Source of the DNA: Zeugodacus cucurbitae
Taxonomy: Eukaryota; Arthropoda; Insecta; Diptera; Tephritidae
Assembly: GCF_028554725.1 (NCBI RefSeq)
Contig: NC_071671.1
Location: forward strand, 23,125,501 to 23,189,500
Reading direction: 5' to 3'
DNA length: 64,000 nucleotides
The first letter of the stretch is position 1; every line of letters starts with the position of its first letter. The notes below the pieces were generated by a model. The model did not search any database. It saw only the letters and a list, made by a program, of their open reading frames with translations, and had not been told where the DNA came from. Made by a program: the position numbers and the translations under genes. Below, one piece after another: positions 47,820 through 60,432 of this stretch.

Positions 47820-48860
47820 TTATATTCATTATCACATCACACTATATCGAATCACGGCATATCACATTTCATAACATTATATTAGTAAAAACCTTACTAA
47901 CTCAATTAATATTCACTCAATTTTTTTTATAAAGTCTACTGAATTGTTCAACGTGGTAAGATGTCACTTCTTAATGTCACTAAAAATGCAACGAGTAATA
48001 CCAAAAATACACTTAACTTTACATCACATCAAATATTATATAGTGATATTTTATAATATAAATTCAAGACATTAAATGTACAGAATTACAACATGTGACA
48101 TAAGGTCATTAGAAATAATATTGGATTATTTCAATAGCATAATCGTGATCACACTTTATGTAACATCAATCACATCATTACAAAGAACAATCAAATCACT
48201 TCACCTTACAATACAACTGCTTATAGTCATTCCATATTGCTCTACATCATTCATGCTACACATCATTCTTTAGTAAGACTTATAAACTTTTCTAATACAT
48301 TTACCACATCTGAATTAGAGAATAATAATTTCTGTTCACGTAAGATCAAATTGACTTCACAAAAGCAACTACATCATATTTACATCATCTACATTCCAAA
48401 TCTATCGCTTATTACATCAATTGGTTGATATCGAATCATACTACATAAAAATCCATAATCTAATCATATTACATAAAATGACATGATATGACATCACATC
48501 ATCTCATTGATTTTACATATTAGGTATTCGTATCGAAAATCATCAACTCATTTCAATTTATATCACATCAAATGCTATGAGATCATAACAATGAGATCAT
48601 AATATATCACATCATCACTTCACCTCATTTACATCATATGAATTAGTATCGAATATCACATCAAGTGACTTCAATTTAACACAACAGAAGATATCATTTC
48701 ATATCAAAGAGGTCACATCATGTGACATCAAATCACATCACTGGTTGAAAATGTTGTAAAATTACAACCAATGAGTAACAACATTAACATCACGCCATAT
48801 GAAAATGCATATCTTCACTTCACATCACATCACATCTTACGATATGTCACAACAAGCCAT
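47820..48860. repeat. Cryptic CATCA/ATCAC-rich region
   Basis: About 1 kb with many ACATCACATCA-like words, short direct runs near 47835, 48610 and 48820, and few long perfect runs. It looks like an old degenerate satellite. Confidence 0.6.
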
Positions 48861-51800
48861 ACGAATAGAATATTATAAGAAAAAAATAGAGCATCATACT
48901 AACTCACCCATATTTTTTACTAACATATCTTTAAGATGTGTGAAATCTGAGGTATATCTATATTCGATATTTCATCCAAGTTTTTAGGCAATTGACATTG
49001 CGGCTAAGTTCTGCTTCTAAGAAGTAAATCGTTTGAAGAAAGATTCTCATTTAACTGATATAAGCTACTGCGGTGCATAGAATATGTAATTTTAACATAT
49101 ATTCCTCAAATTTTCACATTTAGACATCTAGCACTGAAATCTCTAAAAATAAAACAAAAAAAACTAAGATTTCTAAGAAAACCTTAAAATAAGAAAAGCT
49201 TTTATACTTTTGCCTAATTGAACTTCCCTTCGATTAAACAGCAAGAGAAAAAGCTTTTCTCCTGCACCAAATTGACTTTTGTCGGCTTTTAGGCGCACGA
49301 AATAATATTACTTTCTTCGACAATCGGCTTAAAGTCTGGCAAGAGTGTGTTTATTTTCTAAAATTTTGCATTGTTAATTCGAACAAAAAGCAGACAAGGC
49401 CAATACAGACAACAACAGCGACAGCTGTCTGCAAATAAATGGAAAGTGTGCTTAAGCGCCTAAAAGAAGGCACTAAAAAAATCAAGTACGCTGGAATAAT
49501 TTAGCATATCACACAACTGTTTGACTCTTAACCGTGCGCATAATGAGCTATTTCAGCGTTTCGGTTGCCAAAGTTTACAACAGATTTCCATTGAAAAATC
49601 GTGAAACATACATATAGGCGCGGTGCACAATTTTAAATTTTTTTGCCAGTTTGTAAATTGTGTGCGAACAGACAATAACAACAAGCCGCACGCATTAATA
49701 GATTTGTTTTGTACTTTTGTTGTTGTATTCATTGTTGTTTTGTTGTTTTTCATTGCAGTGTTGGGGATTTGTTTGAGCTGGTGCTTAGTGAGTGCTTAGA
49801 GGAGATGTCTCGCGTTGTGTACACAAATGTATCGTTAGCATTTTTTTGGGCGACGCAATGCGATTGTTGCTGGCACACGGACTGTTGGCCAGTCGGCACA
49901 TGAACTTTTATCGCCACCTTTGCTCTAGCGCCACGCAACATTTGCCCTCAGCGGCGACTCACGCGACCAACCAACCAACCAGCCAACTCTGGCCAACTTA
50001 ATAATTCAGCAAACAAAACTGAAAAAATACAAAAAAGATACCCGCACTTGCATGCGATAATATGGCGCAGCTCCCCAAAGTTAGTTTGCATCCATTTAGC
50101 ATGTCGCGGCACCAAGCAACAGACCAGCCAGCCAACCAGCCACTCTATGTGGTAGCAAGTACTGCAGCTGGCAGTGAAAGCAACGGTTTATGGTGGTGTT
50201 AACTGCAACGCAGGAGTGGGTATGTTGGAGGCAGCACAGAGATTTGCTTATTCCATGCGAATTCAAGCTTTGATACTCTGCTGTTTGGTTATTCCATGCT
50301 GTGTACATGTATGTATGTATGTGTATTTGTATTGAGCTCTCCATTTCAATGTCGTGAAATGCGTTTCACCTTATCACTTCGTTTACCGTGGTCACCGAGG
50401 CGCACAATGCGCGTTATAGGTCGTCTATTTGGACCTCATGACTTCCAGTCTCCTCTTCTACCTTCTTTGTCAAGTCCGTCGCGGAGTGCAATCTGCTGTG
50501 GTCCGCTGAGCTTTCTAGCGCACTTTTGCCGGTGATACGCTGATATATATTATTTTCACAGTTTGCAAATCCGCTCTTGAATTCCTGTTGGACACACGAT
50601 TTCGTGATTTTTTTTTTTTGTCTTGTTTTTTCGTGGTCATAAAGTGAAGGTACTTTATATGCACTTCGAAGACTTTTATGCTTTAAGTTAAACATATTTT
50701 GCAATTTTTATACTTAATCCGAAGATAGAAAGTATGTGCTCAAACAAGCTCTGTTAAAGAACACTAGTCACTAAGTCATTCTACCGAGTTTAATTCTTGG
50801 AGAATTCGATTAAAAAAACTAACTGACTTACAATAAATTGTCCACAATCTGAAAATTTTTAAGAGTCTCATTGTTCCACATCTAAGGATGTTTTCGGTTG
50901 TCCTTACAATTATTTAGAGTTTCCTAATGGTTTGATTGTGGGACATAAGCTTTTTCCATTCCCATGTTTCAGAGTTCTTGATGTATATTTATACTGTATC
51001 CCGTAATTTATATATACTCTGGAGATCAATTTTCAGGAATTTTTACATAAGTCCTCAGACATATCCCTACATTTTTTGTAGGAATTGCGAACACCTTCAA
51101 TTCATGTATCTATATCGATTTTTTTAATACGGTTTCATTGGATTCAGATGAGAATCACATTTTGTGTCGATCTATTAAACCCCTTGCTAGTATTAGACTT
51201 ATAAATCACTTATACTCCCTACTAATATTAGGTAGATATATGGTTCTCTCTTGCACTCATCTCGAACTATATATCTCTTCTCAGCCGACATTGAACTCTC
51301 TTTAGGTTGCTTTCCATAACGATATGGCTGGTTGTAGTGAGTATTCTACTAAAGTGATGGTCTTTGAGCGGAGAGCGTATCTTACTTCATTCAGTTTCTA
51401 TCTACAATTCCCTTTTTTTTAGGTCACCAGTTATATCGAGTTAGAAGCAAATAAAGAGTGATCACTATTTTCCTAAATATTTGCAGTATCTCTCTCTTAT
51501 CTGCCTTCTTCTCTAATTTCGGCATATGTACGTCTGACTACTGCCTTTGCTCTGGTATTCATAGAATAGGATTTTATGCGAAAAAAGAAGAGATAGATAT
51601 CAAAAAAATATATGAAAACTATCCGGTCCCAACGAACAAGTATATTTACAACCACAGCATGAGGTATCCTGGCAACCAGCCTACCCCCGCTTTCTGCTGC
51701 GAAGTTGAGTTTTTGCAACTGACTATCGCAGCCGGATTCAGACCGTCTCGGTGGGATTTAATTGTAATACTGTTGTGAAAAGGCTCTAAAAATATAATTC

Positions 51801-52086
51801 GTGCATTGTTTTGAGGTATATTTTTGGCGACATTTTAATTTCGTTGAATCAGTGTCAGGAGTGGGAGCGCGCAAAAACAAGTGAAGTTGTCATTGCAGTA
51901 GTGTTGTTACTTTAGTTGTAGTAGCTGTTGTTGTTGTAGTAGTAAAAGTAAATTCTGTTGTTTTACTAGTGTTAGTAGTACTATTTTTTATTGTTATAGA
52001 ACATTTCGTTGTTGTTGTTGTCACTTTTTATTTTGTTGTTGTGACAAATGTTTGCTGTTGCTGTTGTAGTAATAGAAAAAGTACCA
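48861..52086. other. Upstream intergenic DNA, no clear gene
   Basis: Contains reverse and forward TTTTAGGCGC motifs (49287, 49456) and a coding-like minus-strand stretch at 50414-50620 described in the findings. No start, splice set or family supports a gene. Confidence 0.4.
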
Positions 52087-53418
52087 CCCAGTAAAAAAAT
52101 CTTTGGATTAATACCAAAATCGAGTAATAAAGGAGTAATTACTTATTCATCCATTTCGAGCATTGAGTGAGTAATAAAGGCAGTTTCGTAAATTTAAAAA
52201 AAAAAATGTTAGTTTTCTCGCTTATTGATACATTTTGGAGGAATAAACGAGCTAATAATATGCGAATACTTCGATTATTTTATTATTACTCCAAAATGTA
52301 TCAATTAAGGAGTAATGAATTGTTCATCCTTTTCGGGCATTAAGTGAGCAATGAAGCATTTTCGTTAGTTTTTACAAAAATCGTTTCCTCGCTCATTGAT
52401 ACATTTTGGAGGAATAGACGAGCTATTAATATGCTAACGCATACTTCTATTGCTCGTTTATTACTCCAAAATGTATCAATAACGGATTAACCATAACTGC
52501 CAATTATAACTGTTAATTTTTGTGGAATTCTTTTGTTTACAATAAAAGCGTATTTTGTCACTTTAAAATAGTCTGAATCTGTAATCAATGCGTGAACATT
52601 ATTGTAGTATCGTGAATATAATCAGATAAAAAGTGGTCAACTGTCGCGAATATATACGGGTAAAAAGTGATAATTAATTGAAAAAATGTGTGTGAAAATA
52701 TTTATTCTAAGCGTCACCTAAGGCGATTGGTGAAAAAAGAAATTCAAACATTTTCTACAAAAAATCGAGAGGCTGTTTAACTTTTTCTTTTTCGGTAAGA
52801 TCTGAGTTTTGTATATTTTATCTTAAATAACTTATTCATATATGTATGTATTTTTTTATCTTTTGCAGAATCAGTTAAAGAAACATATTCGACTTACGGA
52901 GATTTTGAAAAAGCGATTAAACTGGCCTTTCGAAAATGTAAGGCAACTTTTTACCGAAAGACCTATTCAATAAAATCTGCTTCGTCTCAGGAAAATTCCT
53001 AAATCACAACTTGATTTTAAATAAATATAACTATGCATATATAATGTATTTATAATTTATGTGAATTACTAATACTTATATTTCGAAAATTAAAACATTG
53101 AATTCAATTATTTTAAAAACAGTTTATATTTTTCTCCGCTCTTTTTGGATGTAAATAATATTATTCTTTTTTGTGTTCTTTCTGGAGGCAAAAATCATTA
53201 CTCTTTTTATGCTCTTCTATTCCAAAATCATTACTCCTTTTCTACTCCTTCTGGAGATAAAAAAGATCACTCCCTCTGCTCTCGTTTCGGAGGTCAAAAA
53301 GAGGTCAAAAGAATGCTCGGTTGCGCTTCATTAGGAGCTCGGAGCATTGTGGAGTAATCCATTACTCGCAAAGGAGCGATCTAAGATTAATCTTTGGATC
53401 ATCCGCTTTTTTACTGGG
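52087..53418. mobile_element. Palindrome-rich DNA element with CCCAGTAAAAAA ends
   Basis: 12-bp inverted ends (CCCAGTAAAAAA at 52087, TTTTTTACTGGG ending at 53418). Many GAGTAATNA motifs lie near both ends. The left part holds two successive ~100-bp palindromes (52215-52310 and 52384-52487) built from ATTGATACATTTTGGAG and its complement. The interior has a short basic open stretch (IYSKRHLRRLVKKEIQTF) and an intron-like GTAAGA..TTTTGCAG at 52796-52868. I found no target duplication. It is probably a decayed DNA transposon of unknown superfamily. Confidence 0.6.
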
Positions 53419-55485
53419 CAGTTGTTATTTTTGTAGTACGCTTTGTTGTTATTGGAGTACATTTCATTGTTGTTGTTGTTGTTGTTGTAGCAGTAGTGGT
53501 AGTCGCGCTACCACAGCTTTGTCACCGCAAATGCCGCCACTGTTGACCACATACCGACGGACACATAGTGATATACATATGTACAAACACTTCACACCGC
53601 ATTACACACACACACACATATATTCAATTCACCATGTGGCATGTTGCAAGTACGAACACTCAAATGAAATTTACTTAGTTTTAGTTTTATTTTAATTCCA
53701 TTTCGGTTTGTTGGATTTCCCTTGAATTAGTTTATGTTGCGCTTTGTTGTTGTTGTGCATTCGTTATGTTCACCACTCTTTCGCACGCTTAGTTTGAGCA
53801 TTAAAAATATTTGTATATGTATGTGTGCGATTGTCTAGCGATTTAGATATATGCACAAAGGGCGGCCAACACACGCACACAAACACCCAGAGAGGGAGGG
53901 AGAGCGAGAGCAAAAGGACACTTCACAAAAAATCTCTAAAATTCAAATTGAGTTGACTGGGCACATCTACCGGCGACTGGATGCATTGCATTTGCGATGC
54001 CGCAGCGACGCTTGACAGCGTCAACAACGCTTTGCCGCACACAAAAGCTTGCCACAACAGCGGCTTAAGTGGCAGATAATGCCACTGTAGTAGTGGTAAA
54101 TATTTGTCGACTTGCTATTTTTGTTATTACCAACTAGCATTGTTGTTATTGCAATTTTGCGCGTTTTGTTGGCTGGCGCTAAGCCGGCATAGAAATGCGT
54201 CGCGTCGCCGCTGGATTGCTGGCATACCTAAAGGCGCTTTAAAGGTAATTGATGCAATTTATTTAGTGCGAATCGGTTGCAAAGCGTAAAGAAAAAAAAC
54301 TATAAATATATAACGGTTTGTGTGCATGTTTTTAATAAAATTGCAACGGTTTACTTTGTGCAAGTTGCGGATTTATTTAATTTGTATTTCAAGCTTTTCT
54401 TTGTTTTGGCATTTTTAGCGCGCGCGGAATCGTTGCACACAAATTCAATTACTTTCAAGTGCCGTTATTTAACGGTATTGAAAGCGGACTTTTGTAGGTG
54501 CAGCGCGTGCAATCGGTTGCGCTGAATGGTGTATGTAAGTGAGCGTAAAGCACGAAATGTGGTTTGGAATTACAAAACAGTAAGAGAAATGGAATTCAAA
54601 AATTACAAAAATATTAAAATATAAATAAATTTAAAAGGCTTATATAAAAATATAAAAAATATAATCTTAAACTAAACACCCTTAAGGTTTAAGTTTCAGA
54701 CAGCAGTTTAGATAAATCAGCCTAAATGTAGGCAATATTGTTGTATGTGTCTTCGCTGAAGGGTTTCTTGTGAATATGAGAGCAGAAAATTCTACTATAA
54801 GTGATTATCGAAAAAATATAAAGGGTTTGGAGACTAAGTCCAGAAATCTGATAAGGGAACTGAATCCAATATAGAATAATTTTTCTAAACGTCAGAAAAT
54901 ATGAGAGCCAAAGTATCTCAGTATGAGTCTCACAATGTCGAAACAGTAAACAAAAATGTACTCAGTCATTGTCATTTCCCCATCGTGCTGAACACATTGT
55001 CTATAAGAATCAGCCAAAATATCGGATTAGCAATCCAACAATGAGAAGTTACAACTTATTTTGTAGAGTACATAAGTTCTTTCGATTCTTGTGAACTCAA
55101 CCGAAGTAGAATGATTTAGAGATCTTATAAGTCTCAGCAATAGGCTTGCGCTCAATCATCCAAGAATAGACCATAAAGGGGAAAGGAAAAATCAATTGAT
55201 TCCCGAATCAGTTACACGATGATGATCGAAATTGATAATTAGTAGTATTCAACTTCTTTAGGGCGCATGGTGAATATCATCTCATTCTGAAACTGGACTG
55301 AACTACACATCATGGTATATCCGTAGAACCGTCATTGTAGAATGTCGTTGATCCATTCCTACAATCTAGCAAGTAAGAGGACAGAGAATAAACTATTGGG
55401 AACTGAATCAGCAACCCAATGATTTGAGTAGTCAGGAATTTAAAAAAAGAACCTTCCATCAAGATTTATACACTTTTACATGCGC
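53419..55485. other. Intergenic DNA with (TTG)n and (CA)n tracts
   Basis: (TTG)n near 53468-53488 and (AC)n near 53605. From about 54570 the sequence is plain AT-rich DNA. No gene recognised. Confidence 0.45.
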
Positions 55486-55489
55486 TCAA

Positions 55490-55790
55490 ACCAATTTTCG
55501 AGCCTTTTTTTGAGCCTTTTTTTGAGCGATTGTCAAATTGTGCGGGATCCAACGAGAACAAACCTTTTTTACGGCCATGTGTTCATGCAATATCGAATGT
55601 ATGCTGGTGGGAGAAATGCATAGGCATGCCTCTATGTGAAGGTATGTTACATGACGGTCTTGCATTATCAGTTCACGTACGACATCGATGTTTTCTGGCA
55701 CAACAGCTGTTTTTGGACGACCTTCACGGAATTCGTCTTTGAGCGAGAGTTGGCCACGACCAGGAACTTGTACAACCCCTTAGAGGTAAA
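55490..55790 (-). pseudogene. Mariner transposase fragment, N-terminal region
   Basis: The minus strand reads SLKDEFREGRPKTAVV, PENIDVVRELIMQDRHVTY, LCISPTSIHSILHEHMAVKK and RWIPHNLTIAQKKA. This is the second helix-turn-helix and linker of mariner transposases, including the conserved WxPHxL motif. The catalytic DD34D domain, the start and the terminal repeats are absent. The low-coordinate end is a small duplication (GAGCCTTTTTTT twice). Confidence 0.85.
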
Positions 55791-57230
55791 CACATCCCTC
55801 AAATTTCTTTCATATTCCCAAGAAGAGAGAAAGGAAACCCATTACAGTCATCAAAAATTAAAAAAAAAATATTTTTAAAGACAAGGCTTTATGTACCGCT
55901 ACTTCCTAAATCCACTTAATTCAAGACAGCGTTTCTTTAAGTAAATTCATAGGATATTCTCACGAATAAAAACTAAATAAAATTAAAAAAAAATCAAATC
56001 AAAAAGAGACCTCTGCCTCAGCGCGACATTTATGCAATTTGTGCAACAACCAACGAACCGAGAAGAACAGTAATAGAACATGAGATTCGCATTTAAATTT
56101 ATTTGCATTTCCTTTTGTGCGCTTCAATTTTCGGCACACACACTCACTCGCACAGAGATGGAGATAGAACTTTAGCTGTTGACAGTGGCTGGCTCGCTCA
56201 TGACTGTTGCTGTTGCTGCGTGGTGATCGTAAGCGGTGCGAGTTAGATGGAAATGCCGGAAGTATTAAAAGTACTTTACTACTTTTGTGCAAGAAATCTG
56301 AAATCTGAATTGCCTGCGTTGAATATAAGAAGCTTACGTGATAAGGCATGTAGGTGAGGTGAACTGCAGAGATGAGTGCGGAGTTAGAGCGGCAGTTAGA
56401 TAGAGTAAGTGATAAAAGGCAGTTGGTAGAATTGATATTTGCAACGCCGCAGATACGACAGTTAAAGAATTACAGAGGCACATTCATGCATACATATATG
56501 TAGTTGTAGGCAAATTCAACATGTGCATACGAAACTAAAAATGTAGATAACCAGACAATCATACAAAGAAACAGCTCTAGCGATACTGGCAACAGCGGAT
56601 TCAAGTAGCTACTTTCACAAAAAAGACTTGAGTAGCAGCAAAGAACGCATAAAAATACGAAATAGAAGGATACAGAAAAATGCAGAAAAAAGGAAATGCG
56701 CTGAAATAATGGTTGGAATTAGTGTTGAAATTGGAGTTGTTATATAAAGCTGCGCAGCTGGAGTTGTTGCTAAGCTTGACGCTGCTGCCGTTGAAATTCT
56801 TTCATATCTAAGTGTGCTTCCGCTTCCTTTAACTATGCCCAATTTTTCAGCGACTTTACGTTTTCGCTTTTATAGACGAAATAATCATGGAGTTAGTTGG
56901 AAATATATGATTTGACATTTGCGTGTGCCACGGCGGATGAGTGACATGAAAATGTAGATGGGAGCTTTTATGTTTGTATGTATATCGTTTAGAATCTGTA
57001 AGAGCAGACTTTTAATTAAGCACCTCCTGTATTTACATTGAACGCATATTTTAGGCATGGAATTAAGTTAATTACAATTTTAAGAAATTTATATAAATAT
57101 CATGCATTATACACTTCTTGTATTTAAAGTGATTTTAAAATGACTTTTAGTGGATAAACACGAAATTTCCTACCCAAATTTCATAGTAGTTAGACTAATG
57201 TTGACCTACTTCTAAGTTAAATTTTGTAAA
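55791..57230. other. Intergenic DNA, nothing recognised
   Basis: No gene, transposon end or repeat array identified. Short open frames on the minus strand near 56000-56350 and 56615-56842 lack supporting features. Confidence 0.45.
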
Positions 57231-57234
57231 AAAA

Positions 57235-57825
57235 AATCTGTTCCCAGAAACTGTTCCTAATAAAAAATTGCCCATTACTGATATATTTTTGCAAATATTG
57301 AACTTATCTCTATTTTTAAAGCTTTTACTGGGCAATTGCAACTAATTCTGCATCAATAATTAACTGTTATCAATATAAAAATCATTAAAATGACTTACCT
57401 GTATTGACATTTAAAATTTTTAAACACATACTGTTAGTATATATTCATGGAACAACGCATTTTAACGCAGATTAATAAAACTGTTCCCACTTTTCGAATT
57501 ATAAGTTTTAAGTTGCAAAATTGTACGAAAATAATGAAATTTGACTGCAGGATACTTTAGTTTAATCGCTTTATAATTTTAAACTGTTCCCAGTAAAATT
57601 GTTATCAGTCCCGGATATTTTTTGATACATTTTTTGAAAATTCTATAAGAATAAATTTGACTGCAGAATACTTTGCATTAATCGTTCTATAATTTTACAC
57701 TGTACCCAGTCGAACTGTTCTCAGGTCCGAATTTCTTTTCAACTAAAAATATGTATTATAGACTGATTCCAGTAATTAGTGCGCTTTCCATTTAAAACTA
57801 CACCGCTTAAAAACTGTTCCCACAC
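57235..57825. repeat. 116-bp tandem duplication with recurring CTGTTCCCAG
   Basis: TTGACTGCAG starts at 57541 and again at 57657, each followed by a matching ~85-bp stretch ending in CTG(T/A)(A)CCCAG. Further CTGTTCCCA-like words occur at 57238, 57251, 57481, 57715 and 57813, suggesting a longer, older array. Confidence 0.75.
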
Positions 57826-58268
57826 AAAAATATATACTCAACGATGAATTGAACAAATAACATTAATTATTGCAATATTTTCTATAGAATTTACTCATTG
57901 CAAGTGGAATAGGTCAAAATTTGTATGCCCAAAGTCACAAGGCTTTGGGTACCGAGCTTATTCTATAAAATAGTTCTAAATAGCTGTAGTTAATACAAAT
58001 AAACGTGCTTTTAACGTTAAGTATACATATCTACAAACAGACATATGCACACATATATAACTCTCTTTGTGCTCTTGTAATTCTCGCCATTTATTCTTTA
58101 AGCTTACACCATCAACTCGCCCACCCTCACAAGCCAACCGAACAGCATGTCAAACACGCGCTCAGCGTCTCCTACCAGCTGACTGCCGCCTGCCTACGCC
58201 GAAACCCCGTCCGATAGTCACACTGTCACAATACAATGAAACTTTGATAAATTAAACAGATTTATTAC

Positions 58269-58312
58269 CACGCTGCCGCTGCCGCTGCCGCTGCCGCTGC
58301 CACTGTTGCCAA
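58269..58312. repeat. (CTGCCG)n hexanucleotide repeat
   Basis: About five perfect units followed by variants, in non-coding context as far as can be seen. Confidence 0.9.
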
Positions 58313-58489
58313 CAGCCATGCCACCGACGCTCAACCACGGCGTGCGCTGAAGAGCAGCTACTTCTAGGAAGCCGCTTGTCGACCAAATCTGCTCACAGCT
58401 ATGTACATACTTATGTTCCTATCTATTCTTATTCCTTCGTGTCACATCAGTCGCCTGTCTGCTTGCCGTTTCTGCCTTCCGGCGCTTTG

Positions 58490-59220
58490 TTATTGTTGTT
58501 GTTGTCCGACTGGTATTTCTCATTTTGTTTTGTCGCATTTCTTTTGACTTCCTTTGCCTTCTCACCACCACACATTCACTGGCGGCTTAGTTGACGCTGA
58601 CAGTGTCACTGATGCCACTTTTGTTGTTGTTGTTGGTTGTGTTGTTGTTATTATTGTTGTCGCTGCCGGCATTCTTTATTCGCCACTAAGCTTCTTTCTA
58701 ACAGACAATACTAGCTAGCATGCCGGTAACAATTCTCTTGTCTTGTTGTTGTTGTCACACACACACATACACATACATGTATAGATAGCTAGCTAACTGC
58801 TTGTTGTGGTGGCTTTGGCATGTTATGCCTTAAATTATTCCGCTTGACAGTCGTACTCCATCTTCTGCCGCTGACTAACCGACTCGTCATTCAATGTTCC
58901 CCCTGTGGCTGTGCTTCTACACCAAGCGCTGCCACTCTTCTGTTTGCTTGTCTCTACTTTAGCTTGGCTGTTGCTTGGACGTCTCAAATTTGTTGTCCTC
59001 CATTACATTTCTAGCTTTGCGCATTTACTTTTTGTTATCATTAATGCTACTCAAAGTTGTTGTTGTTGTTGTGCACATTGTTTTTGTTTGCATACAGATT
59101 TTTGTTGTTATTATTATTATTGTGTTTAGAATATTGCTGTTGTTGTAACACATATTGTTTTTGCTGTTGTCATATTGTTGTTGTTATTATTATTATTCTT
59201 GTTGTTGTTTTTTCTTTTTT
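58490..59220. repeat. (TTG)n / (TTA)n trinucleotide-rich region
   Basis: Many short (TTG)n and (ATT)n runs (58490-58510, 58620-58660, 58743-58755, 59058-59070, 59104-59120, 59176-59210). Open frames here are low-complexity Leu/Cys/Phe runs, not genes. Confidence 0.85.
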
Positions 59221-59647
59221 GTCTGTTTTTTCTGCTATCTAATTTAAGTGCGATTTTTTTGTATGTATTTGTTTGTGTGCCTTTTCCTCCTGTTGGCTTC
59301 TCATCTTAGTACTGTTATGTACTCGTATATGTATATTTGTGTGTATTGGTGTGTTGTTTAATATCATCTTTGCTGACATACTTTATTTAGCCTCTATCCA
59401 TTTTATTGTGTTTGGCATTAATCTTTTGATGTCACATTACTCATAATCAGTCGTAAATAAATAAACGCCTGTGCGTTGCCATCTCCCCCCGGAGGCATCA
59501 TCTGGCAACATCTGTGTATATTTAGTTAATATGTGCGGAGCATAAGGTTTTATATATATTATATATACAATATATAAGGATATTTTTATGTAATATAATT
59601 TAAAATATTTATTTTTCAACTCTTTAATTGAAATATATTGGCTAGCA

Positions 59648-59974
59648 AAAGCCTGGATTCTCGTTGCCTAATGGTATTTTACCCTCGAACGAGTTGGCTT
59701 TTGATGCATCAATCGATGATTGTATACAGACACCTGTACTTAGTAAAGTTCTTCACTTATTTCCGGGATTGAGTTCCAACCCCACAAATATCATTCAATT
59801 CGCCAAGTATTATATTGAATATTTTCACTTAAGCGCCCAATACACTACACCAGCATGCAGGCGCAATCAACTGATATCTCGAGGAAATGTGTTTCATGCA
59901 TATCTTTATGGATCAAATACTTCTGTACATGTGTATGTTACTGAACTCATTGAATTCATTCCAATCATATATTA
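59648..59974 (+). CDS. Unidentified open stretch, about 108 codons
   Basis: Open from just after a TAG at 59644 to TAA at 59972. There is no ATG at the start, so it would need to be an exon; CTAG|C or AAAG|C could act as acceptor. Composition is varied (FDASIDDCIQTPVLSKVLHL, FAKYYIEYFHLSAQYTTPAC) rather than low-complexity, which is unusual for this AT-rich flank. I recognise no domain. It could be a terminal exon, a decayed transposon piece or chance. Confidence 0.25.
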
Positions 59975-60219
59975 ATTCCAATTATTTTATTATATGCGTT
60001 TCATTTCATACTGTGTTTAATATCCAAATAGCTTGAAATATCATGCAAGACAACGTCTGTCCGGTTCGCTAGTTTCTTATATTATACATTTACTACATAT
60101 GATGAGTATGTATTGTTTTCTCTTAATTTTCGAAAATGGTAGTAATCCTTTACATTTGTACGAGATTTCCTCTTTTGTTCTCCAGATTTCAGATGATATA
60201 TAAAAAGTAAAAATCTTTG

Positions 60220-60432
60220 TTAATTACGACGCAGATATTTTTCAAATCTAAGTTTAAGTTGAGTTTCTAAGTATTCTAATTTTTTTTTTAATAAACTACT
60301 GCCAACCCTTTCCGCCTCTACTTCGAACTGCCACTCAGTATTTGTCGGGACCAAATACTTCTTATTGAACCAAAAGTAATAACATTTTATCTGTCTTTCT
60401 GCTTCAATATTTTTTTCTGCATTTGCATTCAT
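60220..60432 (-). CDS. Small ORF, 70 codons, unidentified, coiled-coil-like C-terminus
   Basis: It starts at ATG right after in-frame stops (TAA TAG TTA ATG) and ends TAA. The sequence has a mixed N-terminus, an aromatic block (CYYFWFNKKYLVPTNTEWQF) and a charged, Leu-spaced end (KKKLEYLETQLKLRFEKYL) suggesting a helix or coiled coil. Composition looks protein-like. No family is recognised, and no promoter or poly(A) signal was assigned. It may be a short gene, a retained exon or chance. Confidence 0.35.
   Translation of the reverse strand: MNANAEKNIEAERQIKCYYFWFNKKYLVPTNTEWQFEVEAERVGSSLLKKKLEYLETQLKLRFEKYLRRN

Noticed and set aside
53321..53695. 124-codon frame rich in Cys and Ser
   Set aside because: Generated by a (TTG)n repeat and (CA)n tract; low complexity.
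58820..59242. Leu/Cys/Phe-rich ORFs resembling membrane proteins
   Set aside because: Translation of TTG/TTA repeats; not evidence of transmembrane proteins.
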